From NCBI RefSeq assembly GCF_000384295.1, contig NZ_KB913037.1, positions 7,255,533-7,319,532 on the forward strand: DNA of 64,000 bases. Reading direction: 5' to 3'. The stretch's first letter is position 1; each line of letters begins with the position of its first letter. A program made the position numbers and the translations under genes. Of this stretch, positions 24,900 through 33,655 are shown piece after piece. The notes below the pieces were generated by a model. It was not told the origin of the DNA. It searched no databases and saw only the letters and a program-made list of their open reading frames with translations. This DNA is from Amycolatopsis balhimycina FH 1894 (GTDB taxonomy: Bacteria > Actinomycetota > Actinomycetes > Mycobacteriales > Pseudonocardiaceae).

Positions 24900-25838
24900 G
24901 TGGCCGAACCCGTGTCCCAGAACGCTGCTGAGGATGACCCCGATCGCTCCGAAGAGGACAAGCCCAGGCTGTCCCGCTCCGAGGAGCGCGGGGGATCCCG
25001 CAGGCGGCGAGCCAAGCCCGCCAAGAAACGGTCGTTCTGGAAGGAACTGCCGATTCTGCTCGTGATCGCCCTGGTGCTCACGATCCTGATCCAGACATTC
25101 CTCGCGAAAGTCTTCATGATCCCCTCGGGTTCCATGGAGGCCACCCTGCACGGGTGTCCCGGGTGCACCGGCGACCGGATCCTTGTCGACCGGGTCACGT
25201 ACGACTTCACCGAGCCCTCCCCGGGCGACGTGGTCGTGTTCAAGGGCCCGCCGGCGTGGATCAACAACGAGATCGCACCGCAGGAGTCGAGCAACATCGT
25301 CGTCCGCGGCCTGCAGGGCCTCGGCTCGCTGGTCGGGTTCGCCCCGCCGGACGAGCGCGACTTCGTCAAGCGGGTGATCGCGGTCGGCGGCCAGACCGTC
25401 CAGTGCTGCGACCCGCAGGGCCGCATGATCGTGGACGGCAAGGCACTCGACGAGCCGTACATCTACTGGGACAACCCGGCGAACCAGGAGCAGCGGACCT
25501 TCGAGCCGGTCAAGATCCCGGCCGGGATGGTCTGGGTGCAGGGCGACAACCGGAACAACTCCGACGACTCCCGGTTCCAGGGCGGCGGCGGCGTGAACGG
25601 CGCGGTCCCCGTGGACAACATCATCGGCAAGGCACGGATCATCGTCCTGCCGCCGAGCCGGTGGGGCGGGATCACCGACCACAACCCGCAGGCGTCGGCC
25701 CAGCCGGTGGCCCTGGGTGCGCCGGCCTGGCAGAGCGGCCTTCCGCTCGGCGCCGGGATCGCGGCGGCCTGGCCGGCGTTGTTCTTGGGGCGCAAGCTCA
25801 AGTCCGGACTGCGCCGGGCGGCCGGGCGGAAACCCTAG
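24900..25838 (+). CDS. lepB: Signal peptidase I
   Basis: 312 residues. A charged cytosolic N-terminus (1-47) leads to one membrane segment (about 49-68). The serine-lysine protease follows: Ser78 in IPSGSMEATL and Lys157 in DFVKRVIAVGG. The motif HGCPGCTGDRI just after the serine box contains a Cys pair typical of actinobacterial LepB. A second hydrophobic segment near the C-terminus (LGAGIAAAWPALFLG) may be a membrane anchor. It cleaves Sec and Tat signal peptides outside the membrane. The start appears leaderless. Confidence 0.95.
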   Translation: MAEPVSQNAAEDDPDRSEEDKPRLSRSEERGGSRRRRAKPAKKRSFWKELPILLVIALVLTILIQTFLAKVFMIPSGSMEATLHGCPGCTGDRILVDRVTYDFTEPSPGDVVVFKGPPAWINNEIAPQESSNIVVRGLQGLGSLVGFAPPDERDFVKRVIAVGGQTVQCCDPQGRMIVDGKALDEPYIYWDNPANQEQRTFEPVKIPAGMVWVQGDNRNNSDDSRFQGGGGVNGAVPVDNIIGKARIIVLPPSRWGGITDHNPQASAQPVALGAPAWQSGLPLGAGIAAAWPALFLGRKLKSGLRRAAGRKP

Positions 25839-25874
25839 CCACCCGATCCTTGTCGGCAGACGGGTGATCCAGCC

Positions 25875-26783
25875 TTGACAGTTCCCGTTCCCCTCACCGC
25901 GGCCGAGCCGATCCGGCCACCGCGGGCCGTGGTGCGCGGCGACCTCTTCTGGGGGTTGCAGGGCGCGCTCGACCGCCGTGGCCTCGGCCCGGTCGCCGGT
26001 GTGGACGAAGCCGGCGCCGGGGCGTGCGCGGGGCCGCTGGTGGTCGCGGCCTGCGTGCTGAAGCAGGGCGACGCGGCGAAGCTCACCGAGCTGACGGATT
26101 CCAAGCTGATGACGGCGAAGGCGCGCGACCGGGTCTACGACCTGGTCCTCGCCCGGGCCGTCGACTACTCGGTGATCGTCATCCCGACGGCCGAGGTCGA
26201 CCTCTACGGCATCCGGGTGATGAACCTGGAGGGCATGCGCCGCGCCGCGGCGGCGTTGCGCGTGCCGCCGGGCTACATCCTCACCGACGGCTTCCGGGTC
26301 CCGGGCCTCACCGCCCCGAACACGGCGGTGATCAAGGGCGACCGCTCGGTGGCCTGCATCGCGGCCGCGTCGGTGCTGGCGAAGGTGACGCGTGACCGCA
26401 TCATGGCGGGCTACCACGACGACTTGCCGCACTACGGTTTCGACGTGCACAAGGGTTACAGCACGTCCGACCACCTGGCGGCACTGCGCGAGCACGGCCC
26501 CAGCGACGTCCACCGCTGGTCGTACACGAACGTCGCGACGGTGGCCGTCAAGCACGGCCTGCGCCCGGCGCGGCCGGTCGTGCTGACCTACGCGGCGCTG
26601 GAAAAAGCCATGGAAACCGGAGCGGACGCGAGTCTGGCCGCGGTCCTCGACGAAGCACTCGAACCGCAACTCAGCCTGCCGCTGCATGCCTCGGCCGCGG
26701 GTGTGGGTCACAATGAACGCTCCGCCGGCGGAGCAGCAGCACGATCCCCAGCACGATCCCGAGGAGGGGCGCGGATTTCATGA
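25875..26783 (+). CDS. rnhB: Ribonuclease HII with altered GRG motif
   Basis: 302 residues from TTG 25875; no better start or ribosome site is visible. The catalytic acids are Asp44-Glu45 (VDEAG) and Asp138 (ILTDGF), and the conserved HKGYSTSDHL is present. The family's GRG loop, which reads the single ribonucleotide, is here GAG (DEAGAGACAG; Ala48 for Arg). The C-terminal ~45 residues are poorly conserved and overlap the next gene by four bases. The enzyme removes ribonucleotides embedded in DNA and RNA of hybrids. The catalytic residues are intact, so activity is likely. Confidence 0.92.
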   Translation: MTVPVPLTAAEPIRPPRAVVRGDLFWGLQGALDRRGLGPVAGVDEAGAGACAGPLVVAACVLKQGDAAKLTELTDSKLMTAKARDRVYDLVLARAVDYSVIVIPTAEVDLYGIRVMNLEGMRRAAAALRVPPGYILTDGFRVPGLTAPNTAVIKGDRSVACIAAASVLAKVTRDRIMAGYHDDLPHYGFDVHKGYSTSDHLAALREHGPSDVHRWSYTNVATVAVKHGLRPARPVVLTYAALEKAMETGADASLAAVLDEALEPQLSLPLHASAAGVGHNERSAGGAAARSPARSRGGARIS

Positions 26784-27103
26784 GCGCAGAGGATCTCGAG
26801 AAGTACGAGACCGAGATGGAGCTCTCGCTGTACCGCGAGTACCGCGACATAGTGGGTCAGTTCTCGTACGTGGTGGAGACCGAGCGGCGGTTCTACCTGG
26901 CCAACGCGGTGGACGTCCAGGTCCGCGACGGCGGTGGCGAGGTGTACTTCGAGGTCCGCATGTCGGACGCCTGGGTATGGGACATGTACCGCCCGGCCCG
27001 CTTCGTCAAGCACGTCCGGGTGATCACGTTCAAGGACGTCAACGTCGAGGAGCTCGACAAGCCCGACCTGCGCCTCCCCGAAGACGGCCCGTTCTCGGGC
27101 TGA
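26780..27103 (+). CDS. DUF2469 family protein
   Basis: 107 residues, start overlapping the rnhB stop (ATGA). It opens MSAEDLEKYETEMELSLYR and continues VGQFSYVVETERRFYLANAV, matching the short acidic DUF2469 family that follows rnhB in actinobacteria, including Mycobacterium. The function is unknown. It is probably soluble, with no Cys or membrane segment, and the C-terminal half is rich in charged residues. It is the last gene before a terminator. Confidence 0.9.
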   Translation: MSAEDLEKYETEMELSLYREYRDIVGQFSYVVETERRFYLANAVDVQVRDGGGEVYFEVRMSDAWVWDMYRPARFVKHVRVITFKDVNVEELDKPDLRLPEDGPFSG

Positions 27104-27115
27104 GCCAGGTCCCAC

Positions 27116-27158
27116 CCGCGCCGGCCCGTCCCCAAGGACGAGCCGGCGCGGTGCTTTT
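27116..27158 (+). terminator. Intrinsic terminator after the DUF2469 gene
   Basis: CCGCGCCGGC (27116-27125) pairs with GCCGGCGCGG (27142-27151), with an inner GTCC/GGAC stem, and is followed by TGCTTTT. It ends the operon 12 bp past the stop. Confidence 0.85.
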
Positions 27159-27225
27159 CACCCTTCGCCGAGCCCTACCACAGCGCACTGACAAATTCAG
27201 GGCAAGCTGGCTTCGTGTGGGCAGA

Positions 27226-27252
27226 TTGTCCACATCCCCCTAGTTGTCCACA
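27226..27252 (+). promoter_or_regulatory. Tandem DnaA-box sequences upstream of yraN
   Basis: Two perfect TTGTCCACA nonamers (27226-27234 and 27244-27252) in direct orientation, 18 bp apart start to start. This nonamer is the preferred DnaA box of Streptomyces. They lie 118 bp before yraN, within an otherwise non-coding 27159-27370 region. A similar pair lies at 33331-33358. Confidence 0.6.
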
Positions 27253-27370
27253 GGCCGACGATTTCGGGCTGGTCTGTCCGCGACGTCCGCTGGCACCGTT
27301 GATCGCATACGCACCGTGATCGTCGGGGACCGCCCCGGTAACCGGTGAGAGCCAGCAAGGGGGGCGAACG

Positions 27371-27748
27371 ATGACGGGCACCGAGCAGCTCGCAACACAC
27401 CGCCGTGACTTCGGCGCCTGGGGCGAGGATTTGGCCGCCCGATATCTGCAGGACCGCGGCTTGGTCCTGCTGAGCCGTAACTGGCGGTGCCGTGAGGGTG
27501 AGATCGACCTGGTCGTCACCGACCGCGCGCGCGTCATTTTCTGTGAGGTCAAGACGCGGTCCGGAACGGAATTCGGGCTGCTGTCCGAGACTGTCACCGA
27601 AGAAAAAGCCGGGCGGGTACGTCGAGCCGCGCAACGGTGGCTGCGCGAGTTTCGCCTCGGCTGGTGCCCCGTCCGCTACGACGTCGTCGCGATCCTCGCC
27701 GAGCCCGGCACCAGCCCGCGCTTGCAGCACTTCGAGGCGGCGTTCTGA
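27371..27748 (+). CDS. UPF0102 (YraN) nuclease-like protein
   Basis: 125 residues with a restriction-endonuclease-like fold. GAWGEDLAARYLQDRGL opens the domain and the active-site-like GEIDLVV...FCEVKTRS gives the D-ExK pattern. YraN is thought to act in DNA recombination or repair, inferred from its fold and its place beside comM and dprA. GGGG upstream of the ATG is the ribosome site. The stop overlaps the comM start (TGATG). Confidence 0.93.
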   Translation: MTGTEQLATHRRDFGAWGEDLAARYLQDRGLVLLSRNWRCREGEIDLVVTDRARVIFCEVKTRSGTEFGLLSETVTEEKAGRVRRAAQRWLREFRLGWCPVRYDVVAILAEPGTSPRLQHFEAAF

Positions 27749-29259
27749 TGCCCATCGCGAAGGCGTGGTCGGCAGCTCTCCTCGGCGTCGACGGCCGGGT
27801 CATCGAAATCGAGGCGGACCTCGGAGGCGGGTTGAGCCGGGTCACCCTCGTAGGCCTACCCGACGCGGGCCTGCGCGAGGCGAAGGACCGCGTTCGCTCA
27901 GCTGTCCGGAACTCGGGGCAGCCTTGGCCCGACGGCAAGGTGACGCTCGGTCTGTCTCCGGCGAACCTGCCGAAGATGGGGTCTGCCTACGACCTCGGGA
28001 TCGCGGCGGCCGTCCTTGCGGCTTCGGGCGCTGTTCCGGCGACGCGGCTGCTCGGCACGGTGTTGCTCGGCGAACTGGCCTTGGACGGCCGGATCCGGCC
28101 GGTCCGCGGCGTTCTCCCGGGTCTGCTGGCGGCTCGTGCCGCCGGTTATGGACGAGCCGTCGTGCCCGCGGACTCCCTCGTCGAGGCGGCACTCGTGGAC
28201 GGCATCGAAGTCGCGGGTGCGCCCCACCTCCGCGACCTGGTGGCGTGGCTGACGGGCGAAACCGAGTTGGTGCCTCCGGAGCCTCCCGCGCCGGCGTCGG
28301 CCCCGGAAGTACCGGATCTGGCCGACGTCGTCGGCCAGCCGGAGGCACGCTGGGCCCTGGAGGTCGCTGCGGCAGGCGGGCACCACCTTTTGCTCACCGG
28401 GCCGCCCGGTGTCGGAAAGACAATGCTGGCAAGGCGCTTGCCTGGCCTGTTGCCGCCCTTGTCGTCCGAGGAGTCATTGGAAGTGACGGCCGTTCACTCG
28501 GTCGACGGCTCGTTGTCCAAGGCGTCGCCCTTGATCACCGTGCCGCCGTTCGTCGCTCCGCACTATTCGATCTCCATCGCGGCGCTGATCGGCGGCGGTA
28601 GCGGGATCGCCTCACCCGGCGCGATCAGCCGGGCTCACCGTGGCGTGCTCTTCCTCGACGAGGTTTGTGAGTTCGGTGCCCAGTGCCTCGAGTCACTGCG
28701 TACCGTGCTCGAAGAGGGTGAGGTGCGCATCGCCAGGGTCAAGGGCTCGATCACCTACCCGGCGCGGTTCCAGCTCGTGCTGGCCACCAACCCGTGCGCA
28801 TGCGCGCCGCCGAAAGACGCCGACTGCGTGTGCTCGCCGACCGCCCGCCGTCGCTACCTCGGCAGACTCTCCGGGCCGTTGCTCGACCGGGTCGACCTGC
28901 GGGTCCGTCTGCGACCACTGAGCGCGATCAGCGCTCATGACCACGGAACAGCGGAGTCGTCGGAAACCGTTCGCGAACGAGTGCTCATCGCTCGCGAACG
29001 TGCCAGGCGGCGGTGGCGTGAACACGGGTGGCTGTCCAACTCGGACGTTCCCGGACCGGCACTGCGGCGCCAGTTCGCCCTGCCCGCCGACGCGACAGTC
29101 CTGTTGGACCGCGCAATGGACCGCGGTGCGCTGAGCGGCCGGGGCGCCGATCGCTGCTTGCGCATCGCGTGGACTCTGGCCGATCTGGACGGTGAGGCCC
29201 GCCCAGGCACCGAACAGGTCAGCTCAGCCCTGGCCTTCCGCGAACGGGTGGCGGCGTGA
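27748..29259 (+). CDS. comM: Mg-chelatase-like AAA+ ATPase ComM/YifB
   Basis: 503 residues from ATG 27748, overlapping the yraN stop. The N-terminal Lon-like domain (residues 1-~175) includes FEVDLGG-type ATGLP (LVGLPDAGLREAKDRVRSA). The AAA+ part has GPPGVGKTM (Walker A), FLDEVCEFG (Walker B), and the C-terminal LDRVDLRVRL. Four cysteines in NPCACAPPKDADCVC form the CxC...CxC zinc-like insertion typical of this family. In naturally transformable bacteria ComM is a branch-migration helicase. Its neighbours yraN, dprA and xerC fit a DNA-processing role. Confidence 0.95.
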   Translation: MPIAKAWSAALLGVDGRVIEIEADLGGGLSRVTLVGLPDAGLREAKDRVRSAVRNSGQPWPDGKVTLGLSPANLPKMGSAYDLGIAAAVLAASGAVPATRLLGTVLLGELALDGRIRPVRGVLPGLLAARAAGYGRAVVPADSLVEAALVDGIEVAGAPHLRDLVAWLTGETELVPPEPPAPASAPEVPDLADVVGQPEARWALEVAAAGGHHLLLTGPPGVGKTMLARRLPGLLPPLSSEESLEVTAVHSVDGSLSKASPLITVPPFVAPHYSISIAALIGGGSGIASPGAISRAHRGVLFLDEVCEFGAQCLESLRTVLEEGEVRIARVKGSITYPARFQLVLATNPCACAPPKDADCVCSPTARRRYLGRLSGPLLDRVDLRVRLRPLSAISAHDHGTAESSETVRERVLIARERARRRWREHGWLSNSDVPGPALRRQFALPADATVLLDRAMDRGALSGRGADRCLRIAWTLADLDGEARPGTEQVSSALAFRERVAA

Positions 29260-30395
29260 GTGCCGATGAGCTGCGGCAGGCCCGCGCCTACCTGCTGCGC
29301 GTAGCCGAGCCACCGGCGCCGTCGCTCGTCGCCTTCGTGGCCGCACACGGGCCGGTCGAGGCTGCCGGGCGGGTGCGTCGCGGCGATTGCCCGCCTGAGG
29401 TGCTGAAGGCGACCGAAGCCCGCCGGGAGTACGACCTCGTCGCCCAGGACTTCGCCCGGGCCGCCGCGGCGGATGCCCGGCTCGTCGTCCCCGAAGACGA
29501 CGAGTGGCCGGCCTGGCCGTTGCTCGCCCTGGACCTCGCCGCCCGGCGAGGGGTGGCCGAGGCCGTGCCTCCGCTGGCTTTGTGGGTCGCCGGCGATGCC
29601 GCGCTCGGCGATGCCGCCGATCGGGCCGTGGCCGTGGTCGGTGCTCGCGCGGCGACCGAGTACGGCGAACACCACGCCGCCGAGTTCGCGTACGGGCTGG
29701 CCTCCCGCCGTGTGCCGGTGTTCTCCGGCGCCGCCTACGGCATCGACGGCGCTGCGCACCGAGGCGCGCTCGCCGCCGACGGCGTGACTGTCGCCGTGCT
29801 GGGCTGCGCTGTCGACGCCGGCTATCCGGCGGGGCACGTGGGCCTGCTGAAGCGGATCGTCCGCTCCGGCGGCGCGGTCGTCAGCGAATACCCGCCCGGC
29901 ACCCCGCCCGCGCGGCATCGCTTCCTCGTCCGCAACCGGCTCATCGCCGCCCTCACCGAGGGCACCTTGGTGGTCGAGGCGGGACGGCGCAGCGGTGCCC
30001 GCAACACCGCCGGCACCGCCGGTGCCCTCGGCAAGGTCGTGATGGCGTTGCCGGGACCGGTCTCGTCCGGGATGTCGGTCGGCTGTCACGACCTGATCCG
30101 CGATGCGCGGGCGACGCTGGTCTCGACCGTCGACCAGGTGCTCGAAACCGTCGGTCGCTTCGGCGCCGCCGAGGACGTGGCAGCCCGGCCGAAACGGCCC
30201 ACCGACCGGCTGGGGCCGGAGGCTTTGCGGGCCTACGAAGCACTCGCTGTGCGCGCGGACCGGTCCGACGCCGAGATCGCGGCCGAATCCGGCATCCCGC
30301 TGCGGCGGGTGCGGGCACTGCTGCCGGCGCTGGAGATCGACGGATTCGCCGTCCGCGGGGAAGCGGGCTGGCGACGACGAAGGGACAGCGCGTGA
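29256..30395 (+). CDS. dprA: DNA-processing protein DprA
   Basis: 379 residues, GTG start overlapping the comM stop. The Rossmann-like core has [41 protein letters not shown] and [10 protein letters not shown], the core DprA motifs. A winged-helix domain of DprA/Smf type closes the protein (about 315-375). DprA loads RecA onto single-stranded DNA taken up during transformation. Whether this organism is transformable is not known; the gene is kept in most actinobacteria. Confidence 0.95.
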   Translation: MSADELRQARAYLLRVAEPPAPSLVAFVAAHGPVEAAGRVRRGDCPPEVLKATEARREYDLVAQDFARAAAADARLVVPEDDEWPAWPLLALDLAARRGVAEAVPPLALWVAGDAALGDAADRAVAVVGARAATEYGEHHAAEFAYGLASRRVPVFSGAAYGIDGAAHRGALAADGVTVAVLGCAVDAGYPAGHVGLLKRIVRSGGAVVSEYPPGTPPARHRFLVRNRLIAALTEGTLVVEAGRRSGARNTAGTAGALGKVVMALPGPVSSGMSVGCHDLIRDARATLVSTVDQVLETVGRFGAAEDVAARPKRPTDRLGPEALRAYEALAVRADRSDAEIAAESGIPLRRVRALLPALEIDGFAVRGEAGWRRRRDSA

Positions 30396-30462
30396 ACGCC
30401 ACGAATTCCCGGCGAAAACGTCGATGGTGTTCGGCCGGTCCGGTGGGCCCGCGTGGCGATCC

Positions 30463-30491
30463 TTGACCGGTGGCCGTTGTTCGCGCAGCGT
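30463..30491 (+). promoter_or_regulatory. xerC promoter
   Basis: TTGACC (30463-30468), 17-bp spacer, CAGCGT (30486-30491), seven bases, then ATG 30499. It suggests that xerC has its own leaderless transcript although it follows dprA. Confidence 0.6.
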
Positions 30492-30498
30492 GACAGTC

Positions 30499-31479
30499 AT
30501 GCCGTCACCACGCTCCGGCCGGCCCCGCCGACCCGACCTGCGCGCGCTCCGGACCGCGCTGCCCGGGCCCGTGCAGGCCGTCGTCACCGGCTACGAACGG
30601 CACCTCGGGCTCGAACGTGGCTTGTCCGCGCACACCGTCCGCGCGTACGTCGGCGATGCGGTCTCGTTGCTCGGGTTCGTCGTGGACGGCGGGGGCGGGC
30701 TCGCGGAACTGGACCTCGCGCGGCTGCGGGCGTGGCTCGCCGTGCAGCAGTCCGGCGGGGCGAGCCGCACGACGCTCGCCCGGCGGGCCGCCTCGGCCCG
30801 GACCTTCACCGCCTGGGCGCACCGCACCGGCGTGCTGGCCACCGATCCGGGCGGACGGCTCGCCGCTCCGCGGGCGCACCGCACCCTGCCCGGGGTACTG
30901 CGCGCCGGGCAGGCGGAAGAGGTCATGCGGGCGTCGGCGGCCGGGGCGGCGCAACGGGATCCGGTCGCCCTGCGTGATCGCGCGATGGTCGAGCTCCTCT
31001 ACGCGACCGGGATCCGCGTGTCCGAGTTGTGCGGACTGGACGTCGGCGGCGCCGACTTCTCCCGTCGTGTCGTGACGGTGCTCGGCAAGGGCGGCAAGGA
31101 ACGCGTGGTCCCGTTCGGCGTTCCGGCGGCAGAGGCGCTGGCCGGCTGGATCGACGAGGGGCGGGCGAAGATCGTCGCGGAATCCGGAGGTGACAGCGCC
31201 GAATCCGCACTTTTCCTCGGTGTGCGGGGCAAACGTGTCGACCCGAGGACGGTGCGGCGCGTGGTCCACGACGCCGTCACGGCGGTGCCCGGAGCGGCCG
31301 ACATGGGGCCTCACGGCCTGCGCCATTCGGCCGCCACGCATCTGCTGGAAGGGGGTGCCGATCTCAGGAGCGTTCAGGAACTGCTTGGTCACGCTACGCT
31401 TGCCACGACGCAGCTCTACACTCATGTGACCGTCGACCGGTTGAAAGCGATCCATGACCGAGCGCACCCCAGGGCCTGA
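30499..31479 (+). CDS. xerC: Tyrosine recombinase XerC
   Basis: 326 residues from ATG 30499; an in-frame GTG at 30490 is nearly as good. The N-terminal SAM-like core-binding domain (about 30-125) is followed by the catalytic domain with Arg in [11 protein letters not shown], HxxR in [10 protein letters not shown], and the nucleophile in [11 protein letters not shown]. It resolves chromosome dimers at dif with XerD. The backbone context (dprA before, whiG-type sigma and rpsB after) argues against a phage integrase. Confidence 0.93.
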   Translation: MPSPRSGRPRRPDLRALRTALPGPVQAVVTGYERHLGLERGLSAHTVRAYVGDAVSLLGFVVDGGGGLAELDLARLRAWLAVQQSGGASRTTLARRAASARTFTAWAHRTGVLATDPGGRLAAPRAHRTLPGVLRAGQAEEVMRASAAGAAQRDPVALRDRAMVELLYATGIRVSELCGLDVGGADFSRRVVTVLGKGGKERVVPFGVPAAEALAGWIDEGRAKIVAESGGDSAESALFLGVRGKRVDPRTVRRVVHDAVTAVPGAADMGPHGLRHSAATHLLEGGADLRSVQELLGHATLATTQLYTHVTVDRLKAIHDRAHPRA

Positions 31480-32437
31480 GGCGGTCCGGGGAGGCTCGCC
31501 GGGGTCGTCACCAGCGGGCCCGGCGGCGCACGCGCATCCGCACGAGCACGGAGACAACACTGAGCCGCATGCCGAGAACGACTGTGCAATGACCGCAGGA
31601 CCGCACGTGACCGATGCCGCCGGAGTGACCACTCACGGTGAGGCCGCCGCGCCCGCGGAAACCCGCGCCGGCTACGACGTCGACGCCGGGATCGCGGCGC
31701 TGTGGCAGCAGTTCGCCGACAGCCCCGACCAGGCGTCGCGCGATCGGCTCGTGCTGCACTACGCCCCGCTGGTCAAGTACGTCGCCGGCCGGGTCGGCAC
31801 CGGGCTGCCGACCCACATCGACGTCGGTGATCTCGTCCAGTCCGGCATCTTCGGGCTCGTCGACGCCATCGAGAAGTTCGACCCCGAGCGCGGCCTGCGC
31901 TTCGAGACCTACGCGATGCAGCGCATCCGCGGCGCGATCCTCGACGACCTCCGTTCCCAGGACTGGGTTCCGCGCGCCGTCCGCAGCAAGGCCAAGGAAG
32001 CCGAGCGCGCGATGGAACGCCTCGGCGCCCGCCTGCACCGCACCCCGACCGACGCCGAGCTCGCCGCCGAACTCGGCATCGGCCTCGACGACCTGCGCGA
32101 CTTCTACGGCCAGCTGCAGCTCACCAGCGTCGTCGCGCTGGAGGACCTGGTCGCCGCGGGCAAGGACAGCGGCTCGCTGGTCGACACGCTGCCCGACGAC
32201 GACGCCGTCGACCCGGTCGCGGTGCTCGTCGACCAGGACAACCGGCGCCAGCTCGCGCAGGCCATCGCGCAGCTCAGCGAGCGCGACAAGATCGTGGTCA
32301 GCCTCTACTACTTCGAGAGCCTGACCCTCGCCGAGATCGGCAAGGTCCTCGGCGTCACCGAGTCGCGGGTCAGCCAGCTGCACACGCGGGCGGTCATGCG
32401 GCTGCGCGCCAAGCTGGTCGAGCAGACCGGCAGCTGA
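31454..32437 (+). CDS. whiG: RNA polymerase sigma factor of the WhiG/FliA family
   Basis: 327 residues; the ATG lies inside xerC (26-bp overlap). The first ~70 residues are low-complexity. Region 2 ([40 protein letters not shown]) and region 4 ([19 protein letters not shown]) are clear. In Streptomyces WhiG starts sporulation septation of aerial hyphae and is held by RsiG with c-di-GMP; a GGDEF protein is also in this window. No flagellar genes are visible. The long N-terminal tail is odd and a later in-frame ATG (near 31589) could be the real start. Confidence 0.85.
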   Translation: MTERTPGPEAVRGGSPGSSPAGPAAHAHPHEHGDNTEPHAENDCAMTAGPHVTDAAGVTTHGEAAAPAETRAGYDVDAGIAALWQQFADSPDQASRDRLVLHYAPLVKYVAGRVGTGLPTHIDVGDLVQSGIFGLVDAIEKFDPERGLRFETYAMQRIRGAILDDLRSQDWVPRAVRSKAKEAERAMERLGARLHRTPTDAELAAELGIGLDDLRDFYGQLQLTSVVALEDLVAAGKDSGSLVDTLPDDDAVDPVAVLVDQDNRRQLAQAIAQLSERDKIVVSLYYFESLTLAEIGKVLGVTESRVSQLHTRAVMRLRAKLVEQTGS

Positions 32438-33280
32438 TCACGGACCACCTCCCCACGGCTTGAGCCGGTATTCACCGACCTCGCCGGTCAGCGCCAGGGG
32501 ATCGACGTACTCCTCGCCCCGCCGCACGCCCCAGTGCAGGCAGGCCGCCACCAGGCAGCCGGGGTGCCCGGCGAGGACGGTGCCGAGCACCTGGCCCCGG
32601 TAGACCTGCGCACCCACGCCCACCTGCGGCGCGACGGGCTCGTAGGTGGTGCGGAGCCCGCCGTCGTGGTCGACGGAGATGACGGGCCGCCCGGCCACCA
32701 CCCCGGCGAACACGACCACGCCCGCGTCCGCGGCCAGTACTTCCTGCCCGGGCACGGCGGCCAGATCGACCCCTCGGTGCCCCGCGCCATAGGGCGTTTC
32801 GGGGGCGTCGAAGTACTTCATGACCACCGGAACGGGTGACAAGGGCCAGGACAGCCGCGGTTGCGGTGCGGCTCGGGCGCCGCCTGTCCAGGGGGCGCCC
32901 GCGACCGAGGGCAGCCAGTCCGGCGCGGCCATGAGCGCGGTGGACCATTGCCCGGCCGGTTCGGTCGGCGAGAGGCCGAGGGCCGGTGCCGGCTCGCTCG
33001 TCCGGGGCAAGGCCGGCAGGGAGCCGGCTGTCGGGGGTGCCGGTCCACTCGCCGACGGCAAGGCCGGCCGGGAGCCCGGCATCGGGGGCGCCAGCCCGCC
33101 TGTCCATGGCTGCCGTGGGGACTGCGGCGGCCCGAGCCCCTCCGCCCAAGCCGCCGGCACCGCCGTGCTCCGAGCGGCCACAACTCCACCTCCTACACTC
33201 CCGAATGCCCCCATGACCAGGGCAACCACGGTCACGAACCACCCCGGCACCCGGCGCCGGCGACGACTGATCGACTCCAT
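32438..33280 (-). CDS. M23-family (LytM) peptidase-like protein, exported
   Basis: 280 residues from ATG 33280 with GGAG upstream. After a basic start (MESISRRRRRVPG) a hydrophobic segment (WFVTVVALVMGAFGSVGGGVVA) acts as signal or anchor. A Pro/Gly/Ala-rich linker of ~110 residues precedes the LytM domain (about 165-275). It keeps the first metal motif HRGVD, but the HxH motif reads CLHWG, so one His is Cys. It may thus be a weak or non-catalytic cell-wall regulator, as some LytM proteins are. Its stop directly abuts the stop of whiG; it diverges from rpsB. Confidence 0.88.
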   Translation of the reverse strand: MESISRRRRRVPGWFVTVVALVMGAFGSVGGGVVAARSTAVPAAWAEGLGPPQSPRQPWTGGLAPPMPGSRPALPSASGPAPPTAGSLPALPRTSEPAPALGLSPTEPAGQWSTALMAAPDWLPSVAGAPWTGGARAAPQPRLSWPLSPVPVVMKYFDAPETPYGAGHRGVDLAAVPGQEVLAADAGVVVFAGVVAGRPVISVDHDGGLRTTYEPVAPQVGVGAQVYRGQVLGTVLAGHPGCLVAACLHWGVRRGEEYVDPLALTGEVGEYRLKPWGGGP

Positions 33281-33330
33281 GGCTCCAGCCTGCGGTACTC
33301 CGCGGCCGCGTGGCGGCCCGTCGCCGAATC

Positions 33331-33358
33331 TGTGGACAACCGGACCGCATGTGGACAA
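33331..33358 (-). promoter_or_regulatory. Tandem DnaA-box sequences upstream of the M23 gene
   Basis: TTGTCCACA occurs twice on the minus strand (33339-33331 and 33358-33350), 19 bp apart, 50 bp before the M23 start and in the same orientation. The pattern TTGTCCACAT-n7/8-GTTGTCCACAG is shared with the pair at 27226-27252. Confidence 0.6.
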
Positions 33359-33406
33359 CTCGGTCCTCGATCGGCCGCCGGTGGGGGAGGGGCTGGTGGC
33401 AGGGGG

Positions 33407-33655
33407 TAGAATCTTGTGCGCGGTCCGCGTGAGCGGGCTGACTTCGCGTGCACGTGCGCGTCCCCCGGTTTTCGAGCATCACCGACCGGGCGAATCGCAC
33501 GGTGTCCGGCGGTCCCTGGGGTCCTCACCAACCTCCGGGTCCGGACGCCGCCACGGGCACCAGGGCGAGCGGCCACCCGGTCGCGAGCGACAAAACCGAG
33601 CAGCGCGTCCGCGGAAGCAGGGCGCGCACTACACAGAAGAGGTGTGATTCCGGCA
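33407..33655 (+). promoter_or_regulatory. rpsB promoter and long leader
   Basis: TAGAAT (33407-33412) is a good -10 without a -35. It leaves a leader of about 235 nt to the rpsB start. No coding frame looks real here. Long rpsB leaders often hold an S2 autoregulatory element; I cannot assign a defined structure from reading alone. Confidence 0.4.

Noticed and set aside
30499..31479. Tyrosine recombinase as a phage or island integrase
   Set aside because: It sits in the conserved dprA-xerC-whiG-rpsB backbone, without att repeats or phage genes.
31454..32437. Flagellar sigma factor FliA
   Set aside because: No flagellar genes in the window; in mycelial actinobacteria this family is WhiG.
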